This document shows positions 1 through 8,280 of a stretch of DNA of 64,000 nt, piece by piece. The stretch is from positions 1-64,000 of the forward strand of contig PGXW01000017.1 in assembly GCA_002839355.1 (NCBI GenBank), given 5' to 3'. Each line of letters opens with the position of its first letter. Within the stretch, counting starts at the first letter, position 1. Under the pieces are notes generated by a model. It was not told the origin of the DNA, made no database searches, and worked only from the letters and a program-made list of their open reading frames with translations. The position numbers and the translations under genes were made by a program. The DNA comes from Spirochaetae bacterium HGW-Spirochaetae-2. GTDB lineage: Bacteria; Spirochaetota; Spirochaetia; Sphaerochaetales; Sphaerochaetaceae.

Positions 1-81
1 GTTGCGGACCTTTCGGAATCCTTGCTTTGTATGTATGCGTTCTTTACTGACACACTCCAGCAGACAGGTTACGAGTTCTAG
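1..81 (+). CDS. Possible C-terminal end of a gene cut by the window edge
   Basis: The first frame is open from base 1 to a TAG at 79-81 and would give a 26-residue tail ending in TGYEF. Frame 2 is also open here, so the assignment is weak. No function can be proposed from so short a tail. Confidence 0.25.
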   Translation, partial: VADLSESLLCMYAFFTDTLQQTGYEF

Positions 82-110
82 ACTGCCAAAATGGAGCAAT
101 AATTTTGTGA

Positions 111-126
111 ACAGGCTTATGCCTGT
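111..126 (+). promoter_or_regulatory. Perfect hairpin just before the RRM gene ribosome binding site
   Basis: ACAGGC (111-116), loop TTAT, GCCTGT (121-126). It ends one base before the AAGGA Shine-Dalgarno at 128-132 and has no T-run, so it is not a terminator. It could modulate translation of the RRM gene, for example with temperature. That role is inference. Confidence 0.4.
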
Positions 127-140
127 GAAGGATGCTTATC

Positions 141-419
141 ATGGCAAAGAAAATTTATGTTGGTAACATGAGTTACAACACCACCGAAGAACAACTTTGG
201 GACCTTTTCGCTCAGTACGGTACCGTTGTGAGTGCAAACATCATCATCGATCGTGAAACACGTCGCCCCAAGGGTTTCGGTTTTGTCGAGATGGAAGATG
301 ACAGTGCAGCAGTTGCTGCAATTTCCCAGCTTGATGGTCAGGACCTGGATGGTCGCAATCTTCGTGTAAACGAAGCAATTGCAAAGCCCCGGACCCCCCG
401 CAACGACTATCGCTATTAG
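141..419 (+). CDS. Single-RRM RNA-binding protein
   Basis: A 92-residue protein made of one RNA recognition motif. RNP2 is IYVGNM (residues 5-10) and RNP1 is KGFGFVEM (44-51), including the aromatic residues that stack on RNA bases. The tail after about residue 80 is short and basic. Such small RRM proteins in spirochaetes and cyanobacteria are thought to act as RNA chaperones. The ATG at 141 is preferred because AAGGA at 128-132 is 8 bases upstream; the in-frame ATG at 132 overlaps that site. A strong terminator follows, so the gene appears monocistronic. Confidence 0.93.
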   Translation: MAKKIYVGNMSYNTTEEQLWDLFAQYGTVVSANIIIDRETRRPKGFGFVEMEDDSAAVAAISQLDGQDLDGRNLRVNEAIAKPRTPRNDYRY

Positions 420-441
420 TTCCTAATAGTTCGGATAATCG

Positions 442-472
442 ATTGGAGCCAGAAATGGCTCCAATTTTTTTC
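442..472 (+). terminator. Rho-independent terminator of the RRM gene
   Basis: ATTGGAGCC (442-450), six-base loop, GGCTCCAAT (457-465), then a run of T. It lies between the RRM stop and the convergent acetolactate decarboxylase stop at 475. The A-run on the other side may let it serve both strands. Confidence 0.85.
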
Positions 473-474
473 CA

Positions 475-1302
475 TTAGTCCTTACCTTCAACCTTGAGGG
501 TCTGCGCCTGCAGGTCTGTTGAGACGGCCAGGTTCGCAAAGGATTCCCGATCAGGCAAAACCATTTCGAACTCCCGGATCTCATCGAGCGCAAAGGTTCC
601 TCCCTGCATGGTGGCATCCAACAAATGTCCACCCTTCGACTTGTCTTCCGAGATAAAATGAAGATGCCACCCCGGCAGGTTGATCTTGTCCACATATTCG
701 GGGCTGCGGAAGGCTACAATGGTTCCCTCAATATCTTCATAGATGTATTCGGGCTGGGTGGCAGCGATTTGGGACAGTGGCTTGTATGGTTTCTCTTGAG
801 GCGGAACACTGCGCACATGGATCATGGAAAATGTACCGGTTATTGTTGCGGCATAGAAGCAATTGAAGTCCGCCGAATTGGATTCGATCAGGGCCTCCAA
901 CTGCTTTTTAAACGCTTCGATGTCCTTGAACAATGCTGTGGTTTCCAATCCGAAGTCCCTGGTGAAGAATGTGGCGACTGCAAACGGAGTGGTTTCATCC
1001 ATCGGTTGTTGTTCCACTGCCCCGGTATGCAGCGCCTTGTACATCACCCCATCGAGGAATATCATTTCACCATCGAGTCCGTCGAAGGTTCCTATTCCGA
1101 GGTTGCCCTTGGTCGACAGCTCCGCGAGTGTGACAAACCCATCGTAATCACCAAGCATCAGGGCATTGAGCATGGACACCTGATAGAGGCTGTCCGATTC
1201 CGTATCGATACCTGAAGTTGAAGAACAACCTAAAAAACCTATCACCAGAATTGTCAGTACGATAGTTGCTAGACGAGTAACGTAAGTACGGGTATGCGGC
1301 AT
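475..1302 (-). CDS. budA: Alpha-acetolactate decarboxylase with a lipoprotein signal
   Basis: A 275-residue protein of the BudA/AlsD family, which converts acetolactate to acetoin and CO2. Family motifs are clear: SMLNALMLGDYDG (43-55), GTFDGLDGEM (71-80), and the zinc ligand pattern HxH plus H at H213, H215 and H226. The 11-residue gap between the last two matches the characterised enzymes. The N-terminus is a hydrophobic signal ending VIGFLGC, with Cys26 as probable lipidation site, so the enzyme is predicted to be exported and membrane-anchored. Most cytoplasmic homologues lack this; some Bacillus-type enzymes are secreted. No acetolactate synthase gene is in the window. Confidence 0.88.
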   Translation of the reverse strand: MPHTRTYVTRLATIVLTILVIGFLGCSSTSGIDTESDSLYQVSMLNALMLGDYDGFVTLAELSTKGNLGIGTFDGLDGEMIFLDGVMYKALHTGAVEQQPMDETTPFAVATFFTRDFGLETTALFKDIEAFKKQLEALIESNSADFNCFYAATITGTFSMIHVRSVPPQEKPYKPLSQIAATQPEYIYEDIEGTIVAFRSPEYVDKINLPGWHLHFISEDKSKGGHLLDATMQGGTFALDEIREFEMVLPDRESFANLAVSTDLQAQTLKVEGKD

Positions 1303-1754
1303 GAAAGACCCCTTTTGTACACGATCAGTCCATTTGGATGTTCATATCATACCATGGAAAATTGGATTTTCCCGATAGGATTCTGCGAAAAAGGGGGGGA
1401 ATGTGAGAAGATAATATGAATGTTATAGGTATGTACGGTGTTTACTTATGACATGTGGATGATGGCATTTTCACTTTCAATGCAGCGAATGACGGAGGAT
1501 CGCCAGGGTTTCTCCTATACTTATTGGAATTATTCCATATTTAATAGCACCTTATTGGCATTACTCCAACCGGACTGTCCGCTGCCGTCCATACACTTCC
1601 CCAGACATCTTACATTCCACTGTGGAATTTTTTCCCTATCAAAGTGTTGAAATATCTTCAATTGTCATAAGTACTTCCCACTTAATAGTAAATATTTGCC
1701 GGATGCGGGTAATTTTTGCTTTCCTCTGCCTTTTTATCGTTTCCAGGTCTGAAA
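1303..1754. other. Gene-free region with an orphan terminator-like hairpin
   Basis: No convincing coding sequence lies in these roughly 450 bases. The start should hold the promoter of the decarboxylase gene (minus strand). On the plus strand ATTCCAC (1614-1620) and GTGGAAT (1622-1628) form a compact stem followed by six T, although no plus-strand gene precedes it. A small untranslated RNA ending near 1633 is possible but not demonstrated. Confidence 0.4.
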
Positions 1755-1790
1755 CAAAAAACAGGCCCTGACAGATTGCTCTGAAAGGGC
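1755..1790 (-). terminator. Rho-independent terminator of icd
   Basis: Read on the minus strand: GCCCT, then an inner CAGA-GCAA-TCTG stem with a GCAA tetraloop, then AGGGC, followed by CTG and six T. It lies 24 bases past the icd stop codon. Confidence 0.8.
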
Positions 1791-1813
1791 ATGTGTGTAG
1801 AAGAGGCAGGAAC

Positions 1814-3022
1814 CTACATGTGTGCGATTATGCACTCGCCGAATTTGCTGCAGGATACTTCGGTCGCGCCGTCCATGAGCCGTGCGAAGTCATACGTGAC
1901 TTCCTTGGCCAGCAACGCACCGGTAACACCCTTGTCGATCAGGGCGGCCGCTTCAGACCAACCCATGTAGTCGAGCATCAGCATGCCGGAAAGGATTACC
2001 GAACTGGGATTGACCTTGTCCAATCCCGCATACTTCGGGGCTGTGCCATGGGTTGCTTCGAAAACGGCATTTCCTGTCTCGTAATTGATATTCGCTCCAG
2101 GAGCGATTCCGATACCTCCGACCTGGGCTGCCAGCGCATCGGACATGTAATCTCCATTGAGATTCATGGTTGCGATCACATGGTATTCGCTGGGTCGGGT
2201 GAGTATCTGCTGAAGGAATGCATCGGCAATGACATCTTTGATCAGGACCTTGCCCTCGGGAACCTTTCCGTCCACCAGGTCGTCCCAGGTAACCGTGTAA
2301 TCCCCGAACTCCTCGCGGGCGATCTCATATCCCCACTCGCGGAAAGCTCCTTCGGTATATTTCATGATATTTCCCTTGTGCACCAGTGTCACAGTGGGCT
2401 GCTTGTGTTCGATCGCATACTTGATCGCAGCACGGATAAGCCGCTTGGAGCCTGTCTCGCTCGCCGGCTTGATCCCAATTCCGCTGTCGAGGCGGATATC
2501 CCAACCATAGCGTTGCTTCAGGTGGGCAATCAGTTCCAATGTATCCTTCTCCCCAGCCTTCAGCTCATATCCGGCATAGACATCCTCGGTATTCTCGCGG
2601 AACACGACCATGTCTACAAGCTCGGGTCTCTTCACAGGTGAAGGAATCCCAGGATAATACTTGACCGGACGTAAACAGACAAACAGGTCGAGGCGTTGGC
2701 GGATCGTTACATTGAGGCTACGGAATCCACCTCCGACAGGTGTGGTCAACGGGCCCTTGATACCGATCAAATAATCTTTGAGGGCATCTTCGGTCGCTTT
2801 CGGCAACCACTCCCCGGTTGTCTTGAATGCCTTCTCACCGGCAAGGACTTCCTTCCATGCTATCTTTCTCTTCGTACCATAGGACTTCTGGATCGCGGCA
2901 TCGAAGACTTTGACAGCGGCTGCCCAGATATCGGGACCGATTCCGTCGCCTTCAATATAGGGTATGGTCGGATTGTCAGGGACAACCAGGCCCCTGCTGC
3001 TCATGGTCACTCTTTGTTCCAT
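1814..3022 (-). CDS. icd: NADP-dependent isocitrate dehydrogenase
   Basis: A 402-residue homologue of E. coli Icd, which oxidises isocitrate to 2-oxoglutarate with NADP+. The substrate loop [10 protein letters not shown] and RSLNV are present; Ser102 corresponds to the E. coli Ser113 that AceK phosphorylates. Metal ligands appear as NLNGDYMSD (D291, D295). NADP specificity is indicated by K330-Y331 in HGTAPKYAG and by Y377/R381 in TYDFARL. The ATG at 3022 has GAGGA about 7 bases upstream and gives the family length; longer starts only add unrelated residues. Aconitase is encoded at 55 kb, so the citrate to 2-oxoglutarate branch is complete apart from citrate synthase, which is not seen here. 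Confidence 0.96.
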   Translation of the reverse strand: MEQRVTMSSRGLVVPDNPTIPYIEGDGIGPDIWAAAVKVFDAAIQKSYGTKRKIAWKEVLAGEKAFKTTGEWLPKATEDALKDYLIGIKGPLTTPVGGGFRSLNVTIRQRLDLFVCLRPVKYYPGIPSPVKRPELVDMVVFRENTEDVYAGYELKAGEKDTLELIAHLKQRYGWDIRLDSGIGIKPASETGSKRLIRAAIKYAIEHKQPTVTLVHKGNIMKYTEGAFREWGYEIAREEFGDYTVTWDDLVDGKVPEGKVLIKDVIADAFLQQILTRPSEYHVIATMNLNGDYMSDALAAQVGGIGIAPGANINYETGNAVFEATHGTAPKYAGLDKVNPSSVILSGMLMLDYMGWSEAAALIDKGVTGALLAKEVTYDFARLMDGATEVSCSKFGECIIAHM

Positions 3023-3493
3023 TGGTATTCCTCGTAGTTTGATTATTTGTATCGGTAGCAATTTGATAACATGGGCAATTCTATCAGAAAGGAATGGGCT
3101 TGTTAATCCCCTTCGGTTTTCCACCATGACCAACCTAGGACATTTTTTGTCGCATGTCATGTGCGAGGTTGTGACAAGTATGAACAAAGCTCACACATGT
3201 CATCTGACGATGAACCAATAGAAGGAATATCCTGGGTAGTGACAAAAGTGCCGGAGACCTGAGAAACAAGTATCTTATTTGTTGCTATACGTTTAATCAG
3301 ATATCACACATGTTTGTTCTGGAATTTTTTGCATATACATTGTGCATCTGACACCTCTTCCTACCCTTCCGACACCAGTTCGGACAACGCGATGTATGGA
3401 GTGCGGAAGAGGTGCAATCGGCCAATTAGCAAATTTTTGCGCTATACGGGTAATTTTAAAAACTTGTGATCTTTTCGTCACTCGCGTATGTAC
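3023..3493. other. Intergenic region upstream of icd
   Basis: About 470 bases without a supported gene. It holds the icd 5' leader and a long inverted repeat at 3352-3414, listed separately. Short open frames here lack ribosome binding sites. Confidence 0.5.
3352..3414. repeat. Long inverted repeat with an inner hairpin
   Basis: CACCTCTTCC (3352-3361) and GGAAGAGGTG (3405-3414) are perfect 10-base complements about 43 bases apart. Inside them, TCCGA and TCGGA can form a second stem. There is no T-run. It could be a structured RNA downstream of the lipoprotein gene or a degenerate mobile sequence; no known family is recognised. Confidence 0.45.
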
Positions 3494-3958
3494 CTATTTG
3501 GTATCCGGCACATCATACGCTAGATAGTCGCCGGTTACCTCGAAGGTGTAATCTGGAAAGTCGATATTTCCATCGTTGATCAATCTGATGGTAACCGGGC
3601 TCTCAGACACTTCGGGATAATCGATAATAACAAGTTTGTCCATTGAGTAGTCCATTCCATCATTATCATATATCACACGTACCTCGATCCGATATATATA
3701 GGGAGAAAGAACTATGGAAAACGTATCTCCCACTTCCAATGCGTCTTCATCGTACATATGGAAAGTTCCAGACGACAAGGGCGCTCTTTGCCCAAAGGGA
3801 AACGGTGTGATCCCAATGGACACAATCTGTGCATCCGTTGTGCCATTCACCACAACCAGATCCCTAGGTTGTGGGACAGCTTCAGCTGCTTCACATCCAA
3901 CAAACAACAGGACCATCAACGCACACATCACGAGCAGCAACCACTTCTTCAAATTCAT
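3494..3958 (-). CDS. Small lipoprotein of unknown function
   Basis: A 154-residue protein beginning MNLKKWLLL with a hydrophobic signal and lipobox LFVGC, so Cys22 is the probable lipidation site. The mature part is rich in beta-type sequence and acidic residues, with no recognised domain. The ATG at 3958 is preceded by AGGTAGG at proper distance, which favours it over an upstream in-frame start at 4000. No partner gene is adjacent. Confidence 0.72.
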   Translation of the reverse strand: MNLKKWLLLVMCALMVLLFVGCEAAEAVPQPRDLVVVNGTTDAQIVSIGITPFPFGQRAPLSSGTFHMYDEDALEVGDTFSIVLSPYIYRIEVRVIYDNDGMDYSMDKLVIIDYPEVSESPVTIRLINDGNIDFPDYTFEVTGDYLAYDVPDTK

Positions 3959-4098
3959 GTAGAACCTACCTTTTATCGTATGCTCCATAGCATACAACAA
4001 TTTTGGTTAAAGTGTTGAATAACTGTAATTTATTTTTAGTTATAATCATCCAAATATTATATTTATTCAATAATTGACTATCCTGCACATCCCGCTCA

Positions 4099-4181
4099 GA
4101 TCCGTTGGGTTTGGATCAATCTGCCACTTTCTGTCGGAACGGAGAAACCCCTCTCCCTTGGGGCGACTTGGGAAAAAACCC
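4099..4181 (+). promoter_or_regulatory. Possible structured leader upstream of the LysE-type exporter
   Basis: Several stems can be drawn: GATCC/GGATC (4099-4103 with 4113-4117), the competing TCCGTT/AACGGA (4101-4106 with 4138-4143), CCCC/GGGG (4148-4151 with 4160-4163) and GGG/CCC around six A (4170-4181). Two pairings exclude each other, as in switch-type leaders. No known riboswitch class is recognised. Confidence 0.25.
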
Positions 4182-4240
4182 TTCCTGTTTCAGTGTCCCG
4201 GTACCTTTAATTCTTTTACAAATCCCAGTAGGATACCGGT

Positions 4241-4846
4241 ATGAATATTGATTTTGCGGCATTGATTCCTTTTGCCATCATAACGACATTCTCACCGGGG
4301 CCGAACAACATAATCGCCGCGACCATGGGTATCAACCATGGCTATAGGAAGACGTTCCCCTTCCTTATGGGTATTTGGGTCGGGTTCGTCCTCATCCTCA
4401 CCTTCTGCGCCCTACTGTCCAATACACTGCTGCATGTGGTGCCACAGTTCGAGCGTGTCCTATCCATTATCGGTGCCATGTATATACTTTGGCTTGCCTA
4501 CCACACGTTCAGAGCAACATACGACGTGGACAAGGAACAAAAGAAACCCCTGCACTTCGTCAATGGATTCATCCTGCAAATGTTGAACCCGAAAGTGATC
4601 ATTTATGGACTTACGCTGTACGGCACGTTCCTTGTCGATCTACCGAAAACAGCAATCGCGTTCGTAGGAGCATCGATTGCGTTCGCGACCTTGAGCTTCT
4701 CGTCCACCACCACGTGGACATGCTTCGGTAGCGCAATAGCAAGGTTCATGCAGCAACCGAAGATCGCTCGCACGATAAATATGGTGCTGGCGATATTGTT
4801 GATACTGATAGCAGTGGATATGACCGGAATAGTCAATATCTTTTAA
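4241..4846 (+). CDS. LysE/RhtB family amino-acid exporter
   Basis: A 201-residue inner-membrane protein with about six hydrophobic segments. The N-terminal family signature FSPGPNN (residues 18-24) and the segment MLNPKVIIYGL are typical of LysE/RhtB exporters of amino acids or homoserine lactone-like compounds. Length matches the family. AGGA lies 8 bases before the ATG. Substrate cannot be deduced. A terminator follows, so it is probably transcribed alone. Confidence 0.9.
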   Translation: MNIDFAALIPFAIITTFSPGPNNIIAATMGINHGYRKTFPFLMGIWVGFVLILTFCALLSNTLLHVVPQFERVLSIIGAMYILWLAYHTFRATYDVDKEQKKPLHFVNGFILQMLNPKVIIYGLTLYGTFLVDLPKTAIAFVGASIAFATLSFSSTTTWTCFGSAIARFMQQPKIARTINMVLAILLILIAVDMTGIVNIF

Positions 4847-4875
4847 CTGCCAGACAAAGCGAGTGCAGGCAACGT

Positions 4876-4902
4876 AAGGTGACCGATGTTACCTTTCTTT
4901 TC
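4876..4902 (+). terminator. Terminator of the LysE-type gene
   Basis: AAGGTGAC (4876-4883), tetraloop CGAT, GTTACCTT (4888-4895) with one G-T pair, followed by a T-rich run to 4902. Confidence 0.7.
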
Positions 4903-4926
4903 ATATTTCCTGCACGGTATAGTGCA

Positions 4927-4955
4927 TGGACAAATGGGATTTCCCATATCATACT
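4927..4955 (+). promoter_or_regulatory. Promoter with a palindrome in its spacer, upstream of the B12 receptor operon
   Basis: TGGACA (4927-4932), 17-base spacer, CATACT (4950-4955). Inside the spacer ATGGGA (934-939 of this kb) and TCCCAT (942-947) form a 14-base palindrome, a position where a repressor would block RNA polymerase. Confidence 0.5.
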
Positions 4956-5000
4956 GTACATACGGACTATCCACCCGGTTGTCGCTAAGGAGGTGTCTAT

Positions 5001-6077
5001 ATGAGCTTGCTGGTTGGCATGGATGATCCTACCATTAATGAAATTGCACGAAAAGTATACGATATCCAATTCGCGCAGGATCCGAACCTCGACAGGTTGT
5101 ACGACGATCGGCAAAAACGGTTGTTTTACCAAGACATCCTGTACAATATCGGCTATTTGAATACTGCCATCAAACTGGAAGACAACTACATCTTCACCAG
5201 CTATGCCACGTGGCTCTACGAGTTGTTGTGCAGCCTGCTGAAACACTTGGATCGGGACCAGATCAAGAACCAAATGGTCGACCATTACTCCTTGCTCATC
5301 AACGAGGCGTCGGAACTTTTCACCGGAGAAGCTGTCCAACTCGCACAAACGTATCTCCGATCAGCCATCGCCGCGACGGAAGATGCGGTTACGAATATTC
5401 CGTATTCCGAGCGATTCCTATCAGGAAAGCATGTGGCCGTACGGCAAGCCTATCTGGGTGCCATGCTCCGAAGCAAAACCCATGAAGCGGCGAAAATCAT
5501 ATCCGATGCGGCAGCTTCAGGCATCCCCCTGGTGGAGATCTACGAGGATATCCTCGAAGAGACCATGCATGAAGTCGGAGAACTTTGGCACAAGAACCAG
5601 ATCACCGTGGACAAGGAGCACTATTGCACATCCACAACCCAAATGGTTCTCTCGCAATTCTATTCGGTCATTTTTTCCCAGGAACGTCGCAACCTCACGG
5701 TGCTGGCATGTTGTGTCGGCAGCGAATTGCATGAAATGGGTGGACGCATGGTCTCCGACCTGTTCGAGTACCATGGTTGGGACAGCATCTACCTGGGAGC
5801 GGCTGTTCCGCAAGTATCCATCTTGGCTGCTGTACAGGAACATAGTCCCGATCTGATCGCCCTGTCGGTAACCATGCCCCACTATCTCATCGATTGTCGG
5901 GACTTGGTGTATTCCCTGCATGAGAAGTTCCCCAAACTGAAGATCTCCGTCGGTGGGCGGGCATTCGAGACAACCGACCACCTCTGGCAAAAGTGGCCGA
6001 TCGATATCTACACAAAGACAGCCCGAGACCTTGTGGAATGGGCACAAGCACAGTTTGGACAGGGTAGCAACCAATAA
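5001..6077 (+). CDS. CarH-type cobalamin-binding sensor protein
   Basis: A 358-residue protein with an unassigned helical N-terminus (1-115), a four-helix-bundle B12 cap domain (about 125-225) and a Rossmann B12-binding domain (about 230-350). The cap shows the CarH photoreceptor signature Wx9EH as W196, E206-H207. The residue after the Trp is H197, the position that in Thermus CarH becomes the upper cobalt ligand after light. The B12 domain has ExHxxG (E242, H244, G247), with H244 the expected lower ligand. The DNA-binding MerR domain of CarH is absent, so output must be protein-protein. AAGGAGG precedes the ATG. The stop overlaps the next start by one base, linking it to a GGDEF protein. 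Confidence 0.9.
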   Translation: MSLLVGMDDPTINEIARKVYDIQFAQDPNLDRLYDDRQKRLFYQDILYNIGYLNTAIKLEDNYIFTSYATWLYELLCSLLKHLDRDQIKNQMVDHYSLLINEASELFTGEAVQLAQTYLRSAIAATEDAVTNIPYSERFLSGKHVAVRQAYLGAMLRSKTHEAAKIISDAAASGIPLVEIYEDILEETMHEVGELWHKNQITVDKEHYCTSTTQMVLSQFYSVIFSQERRNLTVLACCVGSELHEMGGRMVSDLFEYHGWDSIYLGAAVPQVSILAAVQEHSPDLIALSVTMPHYLIDCRDLVYSLHEKFPKLKISVGGRAFETTDHLWQKWPIDIYTKTARDLVEWAQAQFGQGSNQ

Positions 6078-7114
6078 TGGCTGTCAATTTTCTCATACGG
6101 ACAGACAGGTACGGCGTGTTGGAGGAGATTTTCTTCAGCGAGCCGATTTTCCTGATCACCGAACAACACTTGTCCATATTCGACATACTTCACCCTCAAG
6201 TCCTCCCGATTGCCCGCGAACATTTTCACCAAGCCCTGCTTTCCCCTACTGGTGTCTGTAGTGTCGAAGGCTTCAAGCTCCGGGCAATGGATGCGCGAAT
6301 CTATTGCCATATGGTCTCTGTCCAGGAGCATGTCATGATACTTGCCAGTGATACTCCCCTGCCCTTTGGAGGTGGCCAGACGGACCCCAGCTACCATTTG
6401 ATTGGACGCTGTATGGAAAAACTGCTGGAAAAGTCCATCGATACCGAAGACAAGTGGATATCAGCCGTTGCAAACCATTTCGATCAGATACAGATGCTCA
6501 ACAATGAATTGGTGAACACCCACCGCAAGCTCCAAAAGGCGAACGCACAACTGCAGCGGGTGAATGAAGACTTGAACAACAGGTTGGTCAAGGACCCGTT
6601 GACACACCTGGTCAGCCGGTATCAGTACCGGTCTGAAATGCAGATGCTGATCAAACAGAATCCCGATGCGCAAGGTGTATTCTGCTATATCGATATTGAC
6701 AATTTCAAAGGTGTAAACGACACGTATGGACATGCGACCGGCGATTTGTATCTGGTGGAGTTCGCCAAACGTCTCAAGGCTATCGATACGGTATATCCGT
6801 CTATCTGCATGCGCATCGCTGGCGATGAATTCGGCATCTATATCCACGGTATGCAAGAGGTGACGCAAGAATTTGTCGCTATGGTTTGGGAACGCTTCAG
6901 CGATACGGTGCTTTCAAGGCCTATCGAAGCCGAAACCTTGAAGCTGCCCATTTCCTGTTGCCTTGGCATGGCTATCTATGGCACCGACACCAATGATATC
7001 TATCTGTTGATCGATTACGCCGACTTCGCCATGTACACGGCGAAACGCTCGGGAAAACATACATACAGGCTATTCGACAGAATCACTTATCAGAAGGAAA
7101 AGGACCAGCGTTGA
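6077..7114 (+). CDS. GGDEF protein (probable diguanylate cyclase) coupled to the B12 sensor
   Basis: A 345-residue soluble protein: a PAS-like N-terminal region (1-110), a coiled coil (about 135-170) and a GGDEF domain (172-340). Metal and substrate motifs are YIDIDNFKGVNDTYGHATGD (204-223) and the signature loop AGDEF (248-252). Ala replaces the first Gly; some AGDEF enzymes are known to be active. No RxxD inhibitory site is obvious upstream of AGDEF. The start codon overlaps the stop of the B12 sensor gene, so translation is coupled and the two probably work as one signalling pair. An alternative is a degenerate c-di-GMP or GTP sensor. Confidence 0.9.
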   Translation: MAVNFLIRTDRYGVLEEIFFSEPIFLITEQHLSIFDILHPQVLPIAREHFHQALLSPTGVCSVEGFKLRAMDARIYCHMVSVQEHVMILASDTPLPFGGGQTDPSYHLIGRCMEKLLEKSIDTEDKWISAVANHFDQIQMLNNELVNTHRKLQKANAQLQRVNEDLNNRLVKDPLTHLVSRYQYRSEMQMLIKQNPDAQGVFCYIDIDNFKGVNDTYGHATGDLYLVEFAKRLKAIDTVYPSICMRIAGDEFGIYIHGMQEVTQEFVAMVWERFSDTVLSRPIEAETLKLPISCCLGMAIYGTDTNDIYLLIDYADFAMYTAKRSGKHTYRLFDRITYQKEKDQR

Positions 7115-7124
7115 TCTGATCCAC

Positions 7125-8216
7125 CTAGCCTTTCGGCGGATAGAACACCAATACTTCGAGTGGTTCGATTCCAGTGGATTCCCACTGTAGCGGTTCCGTC
7201 GTCACAGGCAGGAACAATTCCGTAGACCTCGAGACCGATATCGTCGAACCCGCATGGGAAAGCATCCCCTCTCCAGCGAGAACCACCGCTGTGCTGAAGG
7301 TATCGGTCGGGTCCAAGGAACACGTACCGGTTACGGTAAGCTTGTCCATCGCAAATCGGGTGGTATGGCGATCAGAGAGCAATTCGAGCAGAACATGCCC
7401 CTCCGACCTGGATTTTTCCCGTGGTTGGATCCTTGTCTGGGCCAACAGCTCTTCCAATGTGTAGGCATCGTAATGGAAGCACTCGAACATCTTTTCGTAG
7501 CCGATTCCCTGATGGTACACTTCCTCCGGATACGGGACCGAACCATTCATCATCTTCTCGACGCGGAAAGTAAAATCGGTGGGTTCTTGGATCTCGGCCA
7601 GGAAACACCCGGTCCCGATAGCGTGGGGCATACCACTCTCCACGAGAAACACATCACCCTTCTTGACTGGGATCCTATGGAGGCTGGCTTCAAGAGCCTC
7701 AATATCCTGTTCCTTGATCCATTTTACCCAATTGTCCTTCGTGATTCCGGGTTTGAATCCCAAATAGATATAGGGTTCCTGGTCTTCGATGATTCTGGTG
7801 TCTATGATATACCAGGCTTCCGTCTTGCCGAACGGCGAGTTGAAATATTCCATGGCCTTCCCATTGTCGGGATGGGTCTGTATGTTCAACCGCTTGTCCG
7901 AATCTATCAATTTGGCCAGGAATCCCATCGACTCGCCAAAGGTTGCCACGTGGGCGGTGCCCAAGTAGGCTGTCGAGTCGGTCGCGATCAATTCCCGCAA
8001 ATATCTTCGCGTGTCACCACCATCGTCGATGATACTCAATCCCGCGTTGGGATCGTCGGCATATCGTGAGGTTATGGTGGAGGCTACCCATTCTTCAGGA
8101 CGATTGCCATCGGTGCCAGGCGTTATTCCCTGCATCCGATCGAGCAGCTTGCCCCCGGTATAGGTTCGCACTACCCGCATCGTTTGTAATTTAACCGGAC
8201 CGTATACTTTTTCCAT
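7125..8216 (-). CDS. manA: Mannose-6-phosphate isomerase, class I
   Basis: A 363-residue cupin-fold zinc enzyme that interconverts mannose 6-phosphate and fructose 6-phosphate. Metal ligands appear in QTHPD (113-117), KTEAW (E133) and PHAIG (H198); DFTFRVE follows as in the family. The ATG at 8216 is preferred, with GGGGA upstream, over one 24 bases earlier. It lies 64 bases after TRAP system 1 dctM on the same strand, so it may be the last gene of that operon, hinting that the transported compound enters hexose metabolism. It converges with the GGDEF gene, 10 bases away. Confidence 0.92.
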   Translation of the reverse strand: MEKVYGPVKLQTMRVVRTYTGGKLLDRMQGITPGTDGNRPEEWVASTITSRYADDPNAGLSIIDDGGDTRRYLRELIATDSTAYLGTAHVATFGESMGFLAKLIDSDKRLNIQTHPDNGKAMEYFNSPFGKTEAWYIIDTRIIEDQEPYIYLGFKPGITKDNWVKWIKEQDIEALEASLHRIPVKKGDVFLVESGMPHAIGTGCFLAEIQEPTDFTFRVEKMMNGSVPYPEEVYHQGIGYEKMFECFHYDAYTLEELLAQTRIQPREKSRSEGHVLLELLSDRHTTRFAMDKLTVTGTCSLDPTDTFSTAVVLAGEGMLSHAGSTISVSRSTELFLPVTTEPLQWESTGIEPLEVLVFYPPKG

Positions 8217-8280
8217 ATCTACATTTCCCCATGCTGCCATATCATTCGTTCGCTGGACTATCGGAAATTACCCACTGATC

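Noticed and set aside
1438-1650. 70-codon open frame on the plus strand
   Set aside because: No ribosome binding site, atypical codons, and it runs across a terminator-like hairpin.
1793-2641. Long plus-strand open frame opposite icd
   Set aside because: Antisense shadow of a well-supported isocitrate dehydrogenase gene; no family features.
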